From Candidatus Onthousia faecavium (GTDB taxonomy: Bacteria > Bacillota_I > Bacilli_A > RF39 > UBA660): 50,358 nt of DNA. The stretch is from positions 1 to 50,358 of the forward strand of contig DVIS01000006.1 in the NCBI GenBank assembly GCA_018711135.1, written 5' to 3'. The position numbers and the translations under genes are program-made. The notes beneath the pieces are model-generated. The model made no database searches, had not been told where the DNA came from, and worked only from the letters and a program-made list of their open reading frames with translations. This document shows, in pieces, positions 1 to 8,831 of the stretch. Position 1 is the first letter of the stretch; every line of letters begins with the position of its first letter.

Positions 1-141
1 AAATCAATAGTGTCAACTAAAAAAAGTCTTTGTAAATGAAATGTAAATTAATAAATTACATAGTTTTTGTATGTCTTAATAAAAAAGCGATTTAAGTAAT
101 TTAAATTTTTCATAAAAAGCCGAAACTCAAACTAAAAAATA
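1..141. other. AT-rich intergenic stretch, nothing recognised
   Basis: No open reading frame with a ribosome site, no tRNA and no clear hairpin was found before the tRNA promoter. It may be the 3' flank of a gene lying outside the window. Confidence 0.5.
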
Positions 142-171
142 TTGTCAAAATAAAGAAAACTATGTTATAAT
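142..171 (+). promoter_or_regulatory. Promoter of tRNA-Trp
   Basis: TTGTCA at 142-147 and TATAAT at 166-171 are separated by 18 bases. A TG one base before the -10 box makes it an extended -10. It sits about 55 bases upstream of the mature tRNA and no other gene intervenes. Confidence 0.7.
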
Positions 172-203
172 TAACTCGTGCATAAATTTAGTCCTAATTA
201 TAC

Positions 204-219
204 GTGTCAATTTTGACAC
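204..219. repeat. 16-base inverted repeat in the tRNA-Trp leader
   Basis: Seven-base arms GTGTCAA and TTGACAC flank a two-base spacer. It lies after the predicted transcription start and ends five bases before the tRNA 5' end. It could be a hairpin in the precursor or an operator. The sequence alone does not decide. Confidence 0.6.
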
Positions 220-224
220 AACTT

Positions 225-298
225 AGGGGATTAGTTAAATGGTATAATAATGGTCTCCAAAACCACTGTTGGGAGTTCGATTCTCTCATCCCCTGCCA
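225..298 (+). tRNA. tRNA-Trp (anticodon CCA)
   Basis: The 74-base sequence folds as a cloverleaf: acceptor arms AGGGGAT and ATCCCCT, T arm GGGAG/CTCTC around TTCGATT, anticodon loop CTCCAAA with anticodon CCA, and an encoded 3' CCA. One pair at the top of the anticodon stem is A/C. The CCA anticodon reads UGG only, which fits normal use of TGA as a stop in this window. A promoter lies upstream and a terminator directly downstream, so it is transcribed alone. Confidence 0.95.
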
Positions 299-308
299 TA
301 AACAAACT

Positions 309-336
309 AAAGTCCATAAAATGGACTTTTTATTTT
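309..336 (+). terminator. Rho-independent terminator of tRNA-Trp
   Basis: A nine-base stem AAAGTCCAT/ATGGACTTT with a three-base loop is followed by a T-rich run. It begins 11 bases after the tRNA end. Confidence 0.9.
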
Positions 337-389
337 TATTGATAAATTTTGCATATAATGATAATATAAACTAGAAAGGAAGGTAGTGA

Positions 390-1337
390 ATGAAAAAGAA
401 AGGAATTATTATACTTATTGTTATCTTAATTATAGTTGCAATTGGCACCTTTTTCGCTGTTAGTTACTTTACAAAAGAAAAAGAACCAATAGAAGAAAAT
501 AATAACAATAATGTTGAAGAAAAAGAACCAGAAATTGAAGAGGATGATTACTTAACTCTTTATAAAGAATATTTACAAGATGAACTTTTCACCATCGACG
601 ATATTGATGAGGTGACAGGAGTCTTATTAACCACTGAAGAAAAAGAAGAACCAATTCTCGTCATAAAATATATGGATCAAGATAGTATCTATCAAATTAT
701 CATCTTAAGCATTCAAGGAGATGAAGTCTTTGCCAGTGAAACATATCGTTCTGTCAGTTTAAATTATTTATATAATGTTGAAGAAGATAAAGTTCAATAC
801 TTTATAAATGAAATCGACTCTCATCCAACCTATATCTCTATTTCTGATATTATTCAAAATAAGACTGACATCGAAGAAATTAGTGAAGATGATCTTGATA
901 AAGATTACATCCTAATTGACCAAGCAATAAACTTTTACAAAATTGAAGAAGATAAACTTGACAGTAGTCTTGAAAGACTAGTAGAAAAAGATGAAGATAC
1001 TGATACAACTACACTAGATAATGCCGTTGATGAAATAAAAGGAAACGTCTTAAGAAAAGATGAAAATGGTATTTATAACGATACATATAGAATCGCTTAT
1101 GGTACTTACATCTATGGAGACACAGAAATTACCCTTTCATCTGATAACTCTGTTTATGAAAAAGGGTGGATGGATTGGTATGGTAGTTATGATCTTCAAT
1201 ACAATAAAATTGTTACTTTGATGGCAGGAGATATTCAAACAACGGACATCATCTTTGTTATTGAAGATAACAACAAGCTAAGAGCTATAAATGAAAATAA
1301 CTATTTAGAAGACACTATTTGGAATTTAAAACAATAA
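390..1337 (+). CDS. Membrane-anchored acidic protein of unknown function
   Basis: 315 residues. Residues 2-4 are basic and residues 6-28 form one hydrophobic segment, so the protein is probably an N-in, C-out single-span protein with a large extracytoplasmic part. An acidic linker rich in E and N (about 30-52) follows. The remainder is rich in D, E, I and Y, has no cysteine pair or recognisable motif, and ends with a Y/W-rich section that could be a small beta domain. The start is fixed by AAGGAAGG seven bases before the ATG. A TATAAT-like box at 354-359 and the terminator at 1339-1379 suggest a single-gene transcript. Function unknown. Confidence 0.8.
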   Translation: MKKKGIIILIVILIIVAIGTFFAVSYFTKEKEPIEENNNNNVEEKEPEIEEDDYLTLYKEYLQDELFTIDDIDEVTGVLLTTEEKEEPILVIKYMDQDSIYQIIILSIQGDEVFASETYRSVSLNYLYNVEEDKVQYFINEIDSHPTYISISDIIQNKTDIEEISEDDLDKDYILIDQAINFYKIEEDKLDSSLERLVEKDEDTDTTTLDNAVDEIKGNVLRKDENGIYNDTYRIAYGTYIYGDTEITLSSDNSVYEKGWMDWYGSYDLQYNKIVTLMAGDIQTTDIIFVIEDNNKLRAINENNYLEDTIWNLKQ

Positions 1338-1338
1338 C

Positions 1339-1379
1339 AAAAAAACTATATTGGACTATTTATCCTTTATAGTTTTTTT
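1339..1379. terminator. Bidirectional terminator between converging genes
   Basis: The arms at 1339-1350 and 1368-1379 are complementary, with an A run on one side and a T run on the other. It can end the plus-strand gene and the converging minus-strand gene. Confidence 0.75.
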
Positions 1380-1512
1380 AAACTTTTATCATATTGCATA
1401 TTTAAGCCTATTTTTCACTATTCCTTAAAACTATCAAATTATCTTAATCTACCTAATTATTCATCATCCATATTAGTTCTTTCATCTTATTTTTTAATAA
1501 CTAGAACTATAT

Positions 1513-3216
1513 TTATTTTAATGACTGCTTCTCCTGAATATTTTCTTTTACTAAATCATCATCACTCATACTATCAGTAAATGATACTATATCATCATCT
1601 TGTAAATTACCTTTTAAAAGTTGTAAATAATTTTTATAAAAGAAATACTCATCATGATTATCATTTTTATTTATAGTTACCATTTTAGCTTCTAATTCTT
1701 CTTGTGAATAAACTCTACCATTTTCATCCATAATATAACCTAATATCTCATACTTTTGCCGATGTTTTTTTAACTCATCAGGTGAATATTTAGAAACAAA
1801 GCTTTGAATTAAATTTTCCTCTTCTCCTGGAACTATCGCTTTCTTTAAATTGTTCTTATCTTCATCATATGTATAAAAATGCGTTGGATTATCTTTCATC
1901 ATCATCAAATATTCTTGAGAAAGTCCGACATTAAACTGTTTTAAAAAAGCATAAGTTTCTAATTTAGAAGCTCTTCTGGCATCACGTTCTTTATTTATAT
2001 CATTATAGTGACTATTATAATAACTTTCTCCGTAAATTTCATCAATCGTATATAAGAGATTAGAAATACTAAGCTTATCCCTAGTAAATCTTTGTTTAAT
2101 ATGTCTTTCTTCATGAAAGATATCTTCTATATTTTGAATTAAAGCCTCTTTATTTTGTTCTAAATATATAGAATTAAAAGTAATATCAGAAATATTTGCT
2201 TTAACACTATGTCCCCCTCTCATTCCTGGTTTCATTAATTGGAAAGTCACCTCATGTAATGGTAAATTATTCTCTTTTGCTATCTGTTTAGCTAATTGTA
2301 CTAAAAACAATTTTATATATTCAATAGGTACTTTATTATACTGATTAACATTTAAAATTGTCATAGCAAGAGAAGAAAATTGTTCTTTTGAAAAATCATC
2401 TTCTAATAAATCCGGCAAAACAGCTTTAAAGTCAGTATCTAACTCTTCTAAATTTACTGCTTTTTGAAAGTTATTATCTATAACTCCATTATATATATCA
2501 GTTATTGAAAACTCTTTCCAACCACTCATCTCTTCTTTATAAGCTTCATTTAAAACAGCCACCATCCTGTCTTCATCTAAATCTGTTTCTTCTTTTAAAT
2601 ATATAACTGCCTTTCCAAAAGAAAACCCCATTTCTTTAAGTCTTGTATTATTATCAACTATTTTACGGCTTCTAAATCTTTCCATAAAACTCATTGTACT
2701 TTCATCTTTTTCTTCTGCTGGATAACAATTCACAAATTCTTTTAACCTTTTACAAGGAAGAGTTTCTAAAACAGCTGTATTTTTCTCTATAGTTCTCTCA
2801 TTATAAGGTAAAGTATTATATTTTGCTATTACAATATTCTGATTTTCCTTTGAAAGAGCTGCCAAAACCTCTTTATCATTTAACAATATATCTTTCCTAT
2901 AAATAGTTGCAAATAAAGTATCAAAGTTAGGATTAGCAATATCTTTACACTTTGTTTTTATCTCATCTTGTAAAACTGTAAAACAAAAATTATCTCTAAT
3001 ATTAAAATTATTATCTACTATTTCTTCATCAATAGTTTTTATAAAGTCAGATATTACATCTTCTCTTAATAAAAAGAATCTATCACTCTTACTTAAGTTC
3101 AAAAAGCTTTCCATAAACAATCCTTTTTCAGAACTAGAAAGCTCTTGGTTATTTGATTTCTCAATCAATTTTTTTATCAATTCAAAACATCTTTTCTCTA
3201 AAACTTCTTTCTCCAT
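1513..3216 (-). CDS. Cytoplasmic protein with HExxH motif
   Basis: 567 residues, no signal peptide and no membrane segment. The family is not recognised. Near residues 368-372 is HEERH, the HExxH pattern of zinc metallopeptidases, in an amphipathic segment. A third zinc ligand could not be assigned. The N-terminal two thirds is helical and charged. The start is the ATG at 3216, nine bases after an AGAGGA site. An in-frame ATG at 3240 lies before that site and is rejected. The protein at 36226-37428 also carries an HExxH after a Y/L-rich strand-like stretch, so the two may be distantly related. A proteolytic role is only inferred. Confidence 0.75.
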   Translation of the reverse strand: MEKEVLEKRCFELIKKLIEKSNNQELSSSEKGLFMESFLNLSKSDRFFLLREDVISDFIKTIDEEIVDNNFNIRDNFCFTVLQDEIKTKCKDIANPNFDTLFATIYRKDILLNDKEVLAALSKENQNIVIAKYNTLPYNERTIEKNTAVLETLPCKRLKEFVNCYPAEEKDESTMSFMERFRSRKIVDNNTRLKEMGFSFGKAVIYLKEETDLDEDRMVAVLNEAYKEEMSGWKEFSITDIYNGVIDNNFQKAVNLEELDTDFKAVLPDLLEDDFSKEQFSSLAMTILNVNQYNKVPIEYIKLFLVQLAKQIAKENNLPLHEVTFQLMKPGMRGGHSVKANISDITFNSIYLEQNKEALIQNIEDIFHEERHIKQRFTRDKLSISNLLYTIDEIYGESYYNSHYNDINKERDARRASKLETYAFLKQFNVGLSQEYLMMMKDNPTHFYTYDEDKNNLKKAIVPGEEENLIQSFVSKYSPDELKKHRQKYEILGYIMDENGRVYSQEELEAKMVTINKNDNHDEYFFYKNYLQLLKGNLQDDDIVSFTDSMSDDDLVKENIQEKQSLK

Positions 3217-3345
3217 ATTAAAACATCCTCTATATATCATAGATTATAACACAAGTATTTACACGTCTAAAATAAAATTTCACAAAAATTTCATTTTCTA
3301 TTGCCATTTACCATTTCTTATAATATATTAAATATGGAGGTACAT

Positions 3346-3789
3346 ATGAAAAAGAGAGTAATTTTAGGATCAATTGCAGGAGTTATGCTTCTCACTTTAA
3401 CTGGTTGTGGTGGAGGAAAAACGTTAACTTGTACCATGGAAAATAGTGAAGATGGAATGAGCCAAATAACAGAAATGAGAGTTTCTTTCAAAAATGATAC
3501 TGCCACCAGCTTCAAAACAACTAGCACCTTTGAAATGGGTGAAGAATATTCTGGTTACCTAGATGAATTTGAAGATTATCTTAAAGATTCTATGACATCA
3601 GAACTTGAAGATGCCGGTGTAGATATTGATTTTCAAAGAGATGGCAATAAATTCATTCTAACTATGGGTGCAGATTTCTCTGAAATGACAGATGAAGAAA
3701 AAGCCGATCTTGGTTTTGATGAATCAGATGACAACAGCTATGATACAATCAAATCTAGTCTAGAAGACTCTGGATACACTTGCAAATAG
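3346..3789 (+). CDS. Small acidic lipoprotein (YehR/DUF1307-like style)
   Basis: 147 residues. MKKR, a hydrophobic core and the lipobox LTGC (Cys about residue 21) predict a type II signal peptide and lipid anchoring outside the membrane. The mature part starts GGGK, then TLTCTME, and is strongly acidic. A second Cys is the penultimate residue and may pair with the one in TCTM. The layout recalls YehR-type lipoproteins, but the match is by impression only. The ATG at 3346 follows GGAGG by five bases. A TATAAT at 3319-3324 is the likely -10. It is a single gene ended by the hairpin at 3799-3838. Confidence 0.8.
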   Translation: MKKRVILGSIAGVMLLTLTGCGGGKTLTCTMENSEDGMSQITEMRVSFKNDTATSFKTTSTFEMGEEYSGYLDEFEDYLKDSMTSELEDAGVDIDFQRDGNKFILTMGADFSEMTDEEKADLGFDESDDNSYDTIKSSLEDSGYTCK

Positions 3790-3798
3790 AACCAAAAG

Positions 3799-3838
3799 AA
3801 AAACTACCAAAATTATTTAATTTCTAGGTAGTTTTTTT
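3799..3838 (+). terminator. Rho-independent terminator
   Basis: AAAAACTACC pairs with GGTAGTTTTT and seven T residues follow. It lies nine bases after the lipoprotein stop codon. Confidence 0.9.
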
Positions 3839-3839
3839 G

Positions 3840-3868
3840 TTGAAGAAAATGCATTAATTATATATAAT
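3840..3868 (+). promoter_or_regulatory. Promoter of the ABC exporter/add operon
   Basis: TTGAAG at 3840-3845 and TATAAT at 3863-3868 are separated by 17 bases. The first gene starts 29 bases downstream with an AAAGGAG ribosome site. Confidence 0.65.
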
Positions 3869-3897
3869 TAAGCTATATGTAGTAAAGGAGAAAAAAC

Positions 3898-4599
3898 ATG
3901 AAATTAATAATTAATCATCTAACTAAAAGTTTTGAAGAAAAAGTTGTTCTAAATGATATAAACTTTACCTTTAAGCAAGGAAAGATTTATGGCCTCTTAG
4001 GGCGTAATGGTTCTGGTAAAACCACTTTTTTTAACTGTCTAGATCAAGATATTCCCTTTGCTGAAGGTACTTTTGATCTAATAAAAGATAATGAAACAAA
4101 CACTTTACAATTAACTGATATCGGTTATGTCTTATCAACACCTAATGTTCCAGAATTTCTAACTGCAAGAGAGTTCTTAAAATTCTTTTTAGATATCAAT
4201 GAAGATAAATTAAAAGAGAAAAAAACAATTGATGAATACTTTGATTTTATTCATATCGCTGAAGAAGATCGTGATAAACTCTTAAAAGACTATTCCTATG
4301 GTATGAAAAATAAAATGCAGATGCTTGTTAATATTATCGCTAACCCAAATGTTTTATTACTAGATGAACCATTAACCTCTTTAGATGTTGTTGTAGCAGA
4401 AGAAATGAAAGAGATGTTAAAATCAATAAAAAAAGATCATATCATTATCTTTTCTACCCACATTATGGAATTAGCTTTAAGTTTATGTGATGAAATAGTT
4501 ATCTTAAATAATGGTAAACTAGAAGAAATAGATCGTAAAAACTTAACTGATCAAGCGATGAAAGACAAAATAATTAAAGCTTTAACGGAGGAGAAATAA
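3898..4599 (+). CDS. ABC transporter ATP-binding protein
   Basis: 233 residues. Walker A is GRNGSGKTT (about residues 36-44). Walker B is VLLLDEP and the H-loop is STH. The signature region reads YSYGMKNKM, which departs from LSGGQ in the way common for ABC-2 type exporters. It should power the membrane protein encoded one base downstream (4601-6184), a usual arrangement for two-component export of drugs, lipids or peptides. The substrate is unknown. It is first of a three-gene operon with the permease and adenosine deaminase. Confidence 0.92.
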   Translation: MKLIINHLTKSFEEKVVLNDINFTFKQGKIYGLLGRNGSGKTTFFNCLDQDIPFAEGTFDLIKDNETNTLQLTDIGYVLSTPNVPEFLTAREFLKFFLDINEDKLKEKKTIDEYFDFIHIAEEDRDKLLKDYSYGMKNKMQMLVNIIANPNVLLLDEPLTSLDVVVAEEMKEMLKSIKKDHIIIFSTHIMELALSLCDEIVILNNGKLEEIDRKNLTDQAMKDKIIKALTEEK

Positions 4600-4600
4600 C

Positions 4601-6184
4601 ATGTTTTCCTGCTTTTTGAAATCTTTTAAATTAAAAACTACTTATCGCGTTAACACTTTTATTTATTCCGTTAAGCAATTACCAATCATAAAAAATCTTT
4701 TAAAAAACACTTTATACAGTAATAAACCTCTTAAAGTCTTAGGTTTAATCTTTAGTATTATCTTAGAATTAATAGATACCTTCTTAGGTAAATTTCTCTA
4801 TGTCTTTCTCATTATCTTTTCTCTAGCAAGTATTTATGAAGGTGAATCATCAAACTCTGTCTTTATCCACATTTTTATCTTTCTAACTATAGCAGGTTCT
4901 TTTATGAATACTTACATGTTTAATCCTACCAAAGATAAATATTATGCCATGTTTTCTTTACGAATGGATGCTAAACTTTATACATTAACAAACTATTATT
5001 ACACCATTCTAAAAGTCATAGTAGGTTTCTTACCATTCACCATTATCTTTGGTTTAATGTCTCATGTTCCCCTGATTATTTGTTTAATCATCCCCTTCTT
5101 TGTCGCTGCTGCTAAAATAATAGTCGCCTCTTACCTCTTAAAACAATATGAAAAGAAAGACCAAATAATTGATGAAAATCATCCTCTAAAAGGTATGTGG
5201 ATTCTAACTGGTATTCTTCTAGCTCTAGCCTTCGCTCTACCTTATTTCCATCTAACTATTCCTTTAATACCTAGTCTAATCTTTATGATTATAACAATTA
5301 TCTTTTCTCTAACAAGATTAAGTTATCTAAATAATTTTAACAAGTATAAAGAAATATATAAGATTATTTTAACTGAAGGAAATATGAATCTAGCAAGTTA
5401 TAAGACTAATAGCACGAATATCCAAAAAAAACAAATTGAAAAACAAATAAATATTAAAGATAATGTTACCAGTAATAAACATGGTTATGCTTATTTTAAT
5501 GATCTATTTGTCAAAAGACATAGTAAAATCTTATTAAGTTCAGCAAAAAAAGTAACAGTCTTTGCTTTAATAGCCATAATCGTCTGTATTATTATAATAA
5601 AAGCTCTACCTCCTCTTGCCCTAGAAATCAATAACTGGCTTCTAGTCATGTTACCATATTTTGTCTTTATCATGTATCTTATTAACCGTGGTCAAGTTGT
5701 AAGTCAAGCAATGTTTATGAACTGTGATCATAGTATGCTAACCTATGGGTTCTATAGAGAGCCTAAAGTTATTTTAAATCTCTTTAGAGAACGTTTAAAA
5801 AGTGTTATTATCATAAACCTCTTACCAGCAACGATAATTGGTCTAGGTTTAACCTTAATTCTTTTCGTATCAGGTGGTACAGATAATATTTTAGAGTATC
5901 CCCTTCTCTTCATCTCAATCATTGCTATGAGTATCTTCTTCTCTGTTCATCACTTAGTAATGTATTACTTACTCCAACCTTACAATGTTAATAGTGAAAT
6001 GAAAAGTAGTACCTATCAAGTTGTAAACTTTCTAACCTATCTTGCCTGCTACTGGATGATAGAGTTACAAATACCAATCTTCTCTTTTGGTTTAATGACG
6101 ATAATATTTAGTATTTTATATTGTTTAATATCCCTTATTTTAATCTATAAATTAGCACCTAAAACTTTCAAGTTACGAGTATAA
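4601..6184 (+). CDS. ABC transporter membrane protein (ABC-2-like)
   Basis: 527 residues with about 10-12 hydrophobic segments spread along the chain, separated by short basic loops. A longer charged cytoplasmic loop lies near residues 245-310. It starts one base after the ATPase stop, so the two are translationally coupled and probably form one exporter. There is no exact family signature; the match to large ABC-2 permeases rests on topology and partner gene. The nucleoside enzyme downstream does not by itself define the cargo. Confidence 0.85.
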   Translation: MFSCFLKSFKLKTTYRVNTFIYSVKQLPIIKNLLKNTLYSNKPLKVLGLIFSIILELIDTFLGKFLYVFLIIFSLASIYEGESSNSVFIHIFIFLTIAGSFMNTYMFNPTKDKYYAMFSLRMDAKLYTLTNYYYTILKVIVGFLPFTIIFGLMSHVPLIICLIIPFFVAAAKIIVASYLLKQYEKKDQIIDENHPLKGMWILTGILLALAFALPYFHLTIPLIPSLIFMIITIIFSLTRLSYLNNFNKYKEIYKIILTEGNMNLASYKTNSTNIQKKQIEKQINIKDNVTSNKHGYAYFNDLFVKRHSKILLSSAKKVTVFALIAIIVCIIIIKALPPLALEINNWLLVMLPYFVFIMYLINRGQVVSQAMFMNCDHSMLTYGFYREPKVILNLFRERLKSVIIINLLPATIIGLGLTLILFVSGGTDNILEYPLLFISIIAMSIFFSVHHLVMYYLLQPYNVNSEMKSSTYQVVNFLTYLACYWMIELQIPIFSFGLMTIIFSILYCLISLILIYKLAPKTFKLRV

Positions 6185-6194
6185 GGAGGAAAAT

Positions 6195-7175
6195 ATGACT
6201 ACAGAAAATATTCCCAAAATAATTCTCCATCTTCATTTAGATGGTTCTCTAGATTTAGATTTAGCCGTTAAATGGCTCCATGAAGATGGTTATAACTACA
6301 CCAAAGAACAAGTAAAAAAACTTTTATCTGTTGATAAAGACTGCCACAATCTTAACGACTATCTAACTAAATTTACTATTCCTTGTAAGCTTCTAACAAC
6401 AGAAGAAAGACTAGAAGAAGCAACGTATACACTATTAAAAAAGTTAGCAAGTGAAAACGTAGTTTATGCCGAAATACGTTTCGCCCCTTTAAAACACCAA
6501 GCTAAAGGTCTAACTAAAGATGATGTTATAAAAGCTGTAATCAAAGGAAAAGATAAAGCCACAACAGATTATAATATTGACTGTAGTTTAATTCTCTGTT
6601 GTATGCGAGACTCTAGCATAGAAGACAATTTACAAGTTGTATCCCTAGCTAAGAAATATCAAACAGCCATTGATCTAGCCGGCGCTGAAAGTATCTATAA
6701 AACCAAAGACTTTAAATACATCTTTGATTATGCTAAAAAAGAAAATATTCCCTATACTATTCATGCTGGCGAAGCAAGTGGAAAAGACAGTATCAACAGT
6801 GCCTTAGACTTTGGAACTAAAAGACTAGGACACGGTATCAAGTGTATTGAAGATAAAGATACTTTAGAAAGAATTAAAAAAGAAAAAGTTCTTCTTGAAA
6901 TATGTTTAACCAGCAACTATCAAACAGAAGCAATAAAAGGTAAACATCCCCTTGAAGAACTATACAACCAAGGCATTAATATATCCATTAACACCGACAA
7001 TGATACTGTATCAAATATAAATATAACCGAAGAATATAAACGCATCCTAAAAGAAACAAACCTTACAATCAAAGACTTAATCAAATGCAATTACAACTCT
7101 ATAGATTACTTATTTACAAGTAATGAGATAAAAGATAAATTAAAATCTATATACCAAAACATAAACTCTCAGTGA
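6195..7175 (+). CDS. add: Adenosine deaminase
   Basis: 326 residues, close to the family's usual size. It converts adenosine (or deoxyadenosine) to inosine in the cytoplasm for purine salvage. Family motifs are visible: HLHLDGS near the N-terminus (metal ligands), an RFAP segment, TIHAGEASG (metal-binding His and acid Glu), RLGHGI, and NTDND with the metal-binding Asp. All the zinc and catalytic positions appear intact. The start has an AGGAGG site, ten bases after the permease stop. A terminator overlaps its stop codon. Confidence 0.95.
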   Translation: MTTENIPKIILHLHLDGSLDLDLAVKWLHEDGYNYTKEQVKKLLSVDKDCHNLNDYLTKFTIPCKLLTTEERLEEATYTLLKKLASENVVYAEIRFAPLKHQAKGLTKDDVIKAVIKGKDKATTDYNIDCSLILCCMRDSSIEDNLQVVSLAKKYQTAIDLAGAESIYKTKDFKYIFDYAKKENIPYTIHAGEASGKDSINSALDFGTKRLGHGIKCIEDKDTLERIKKEKVLLEICLTSNYQTEAIKGKHPLEELYNQGINISINTDNDTVSNINITEEYKRILKETNLTIKDLIKCNYNSIDYLFTSNEIKDKLKSIYQNINSQ

Positions 7176-7199
7176 GACAATAACTCTCACTTTTATTTT
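7171..7199 (+). terminator. Terminator overlapping the add stop codon
   Basis: AGTGAGA and TCTCACT form a seven-base stem with a seven-base loop, followed by TTTATTTT. The TGA stop of add lies inside the left arm. Confidence 0.8.
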
Positions 7200-7230
7200 A
7201 GCCAAAAACTACATTTTTATCTTGACATTA

Positions 7231-7764
7231 TCATTCATCTACATACATTCTTAATCTATAATTATTACTTTCACTTGAAGACATACTACTTGTATATAAG
7301 CTCATCTCTCCTGCTGGTCTTCCGGTATATTCATTGGCACTTGCTTCCTCGTTATAAGTCTCTGGTGTCATCAACTCTTCTTCAGTTCCATCATCTTTTA
7401 TTCTTGTTAGATATAATTTGATATTAGAACCATCTATTTTTCTATCACTAGTTGTTACATCTTTAGCACTGATTTCATAGTTAATATTAACATTACCTGT
7501 TATTGTACTGGAAATAGTAAAATCAAAGTATTCTCCTTCATTAAGTCTTACCTTACCTGTTTTATCTGTGGTAGGTAATGCTCCACTCATACTTATTACA
7601 TTACTACTTTCTGTATAAGTCATTCTAATCGCACCACTTGTGATTGTATTAACAGTATTACCTAATCCTACATAGTTAAAGGCAGCATAACTTACTCCTA
7701 CTACTGCTACTATTAACACCAATATCAATACTATAATTAATATTTTCTCTTTCCTATTCTTCAT
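7231..7764 (-). CDS. Secreted module protein, TasA/camelysin-like
   Basis: 177 residues. It begins with a basic stretch and a strong hydrophobic segment ending VGVSYAAF, like the signal or anchor of TasA/camelysin-type proteins. A beta-rich domain follows with GAIRMTYTE, a middle P-TTDKTG turn and an FDFTISS strand. The same order (SYAW, GDIELVLNET, P-TYDDEG, YTFTLRN) is present in the N-terminal part of the protein at 28263-30128, so this gene encodes that module alone. The start ATG has GGAGG ten bases before it. Surface or fibre role is inferred from the family resemblance. Confidence 0.7.
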   Translation of the reverse strand: MKNRKEKILIIVLILVLIVAVVGVSYAAFNYVGLGNTVNTITSGAIRMTYTESSNVISMSGALPTTDKTGKVRLNEGEYFDFTISSTITGNVNINYEISAKDVTTSDRKIDGSNIKLYLTRIKDDGTEEELMTPETYNEEASANEYTGRPAGEMSLYTSSMSSSESNNYRLRMYVDE

Positions 7765-7813
7765 CTATTTACTACCTCCTACTACCTGTAGTATTACCTA
7801 TTCTTTATATTCT

Positions 7814-7841
7814 ATTATAAATTTTTTTAAGGGTAACGCAA
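7814..7841 (-). promoter_or_regulatory. Promoter of the secreted module gene
   Basis: On the minus strand, TTGCGT (7841-7836) and TATAAT (7819-7814) are 16 bases apart. The start codon lies 50 bases downstream. Confidence 0.6.
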
Positions 7842-7869
7842 TTATCTGATTTAGAAGATACATTAAAAA

Positions 7870-7912
7870 CATATAAAAAGATATGACTTAAATACTTAAA
7901 AATCATATCTTT
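7870..7912 (-). terminator. Terminator of the envelope operon
   Basis: On the minus strand AAAGATATGA pairs with TCATATCTTT across a 16-base loop, followed by a T-rich stretch. It lies just after the stop of the gene at 7918. Confidence 0.7.
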
Positions 7913-7917
7913 ATATT

Positions 7918-8802
7918 TTACACATCTATATGTGAATAACCATTTATATATGGACCACCACCAGTATAATATTCAATTGAAGACACTGTACTACCATCAT
8001 AATTTACATAAATTGGTCTCGGATTATCATCTAACTTAAAAGCTATATAGCCATCTTCAACTGTAATTTCTGTTATATTACCAGCAGAATATTGTTCCTT
8101 TACTCTTTCTATATCTTCCTTTAAACCAGGAACAATAGGATGATTATCACCTAAATATGCAATTCTTTCATTGATTGCTGCAATCTTAGACTCCATAATA
8201 GTGTTTAAAGCATTTTCTAAATCTGAATAATTATAAGTATTGCCATTAAGACCGAAAGATTTTATCTCAAAAGTATTCTTATCAAAATAAACCTTTAAAT
8301 CATCCGCTGTTTCAATCATAAGAGTATCACCAAAAACAGAAATATCCTTAATAGAATGCGTTGTCCCTACACCATTACCACCATAAATATTATCTAAAAG
8401 ACTATCAATTCCATTATCAAATGAACATATTTCTCCAAGACTATTTGTATAACTAGATAATTTAAAAGAATCACCATCAGGTACAAATAGATACTCTTCA
8501 CCTGTGTCTAAAATTATCTTAACATTTTCACCATTTACACCACATCTTAGCGCTTCTTTAATATCATCTTTATCAATAAAGTCTAAATTTTCCATTTCTA
8601 ATATCTCTATCGCTGTCCCCTTAGTAATATTATTACTACCAAAAAAATCCAAAACCTTATCACCAAAAGAGTCAATATATTCAATATTATTAGAGTTATC
8701 AATTTTTGTAACTTGACCAGAATTCATATTAGGTACTGAATTATTAAAATTCGATAAATTACTCATATCTACCGATATATTTTTTATTTTTTCAACTGCC
8801 AT
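7918..8802 (-). CDS. Soluble acidic protein of unknown function
   Basis: 294 residues, no signal peptide or membrane segment. It opens MAVEKIKNISVDMSNL. Beta-strand-like repeats with aromatic residues and D/N-G turns follow, then a helical, possibly coiled section (about 195-240, NTIMESKIAAINERI and LKEDIERVKEQY), and a Y/G-rich C-terminus (YYTGGGPYINGY). It is not recognised. It is last in a four-gene minus-strand operon whose other members are membrane proteins, so it may be a cytoplasmic or peripheral partner or a protein exported without a classical signal. The start follows AAAGGAAATAATTAGGG. Confidence 0.7.
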   Translation of the reverse strand: MAVEKIKNISVDMSNLSNFNNSVPNMNSGQVTKIDNSNNIEYIDSFGDKVLDFFGSNNITKGTAIEILEMENLDFIDKDDIKEALRCGVNGENVKIILDTGEEYLFVPDGDSFKLSSYTNSLGEICSFDNGIDSLLDNIYGGNGVGTTHSIKDISVFGDTLMIETADDLKVYFDKNTFEIKSFGLNGNTYNYSDLENALNTIMESKIAAINERIAYLGDNHPIVPGLKEDIERVKEQYSAGNITEITVEDGYIAFKLDDNPRPIYVNYDGSTVSSIEYYTGGGPYINGYSHIDV

Positions 8803-8831
8803 CCCTAATTATTTCCTTTCTATCAGATTTA

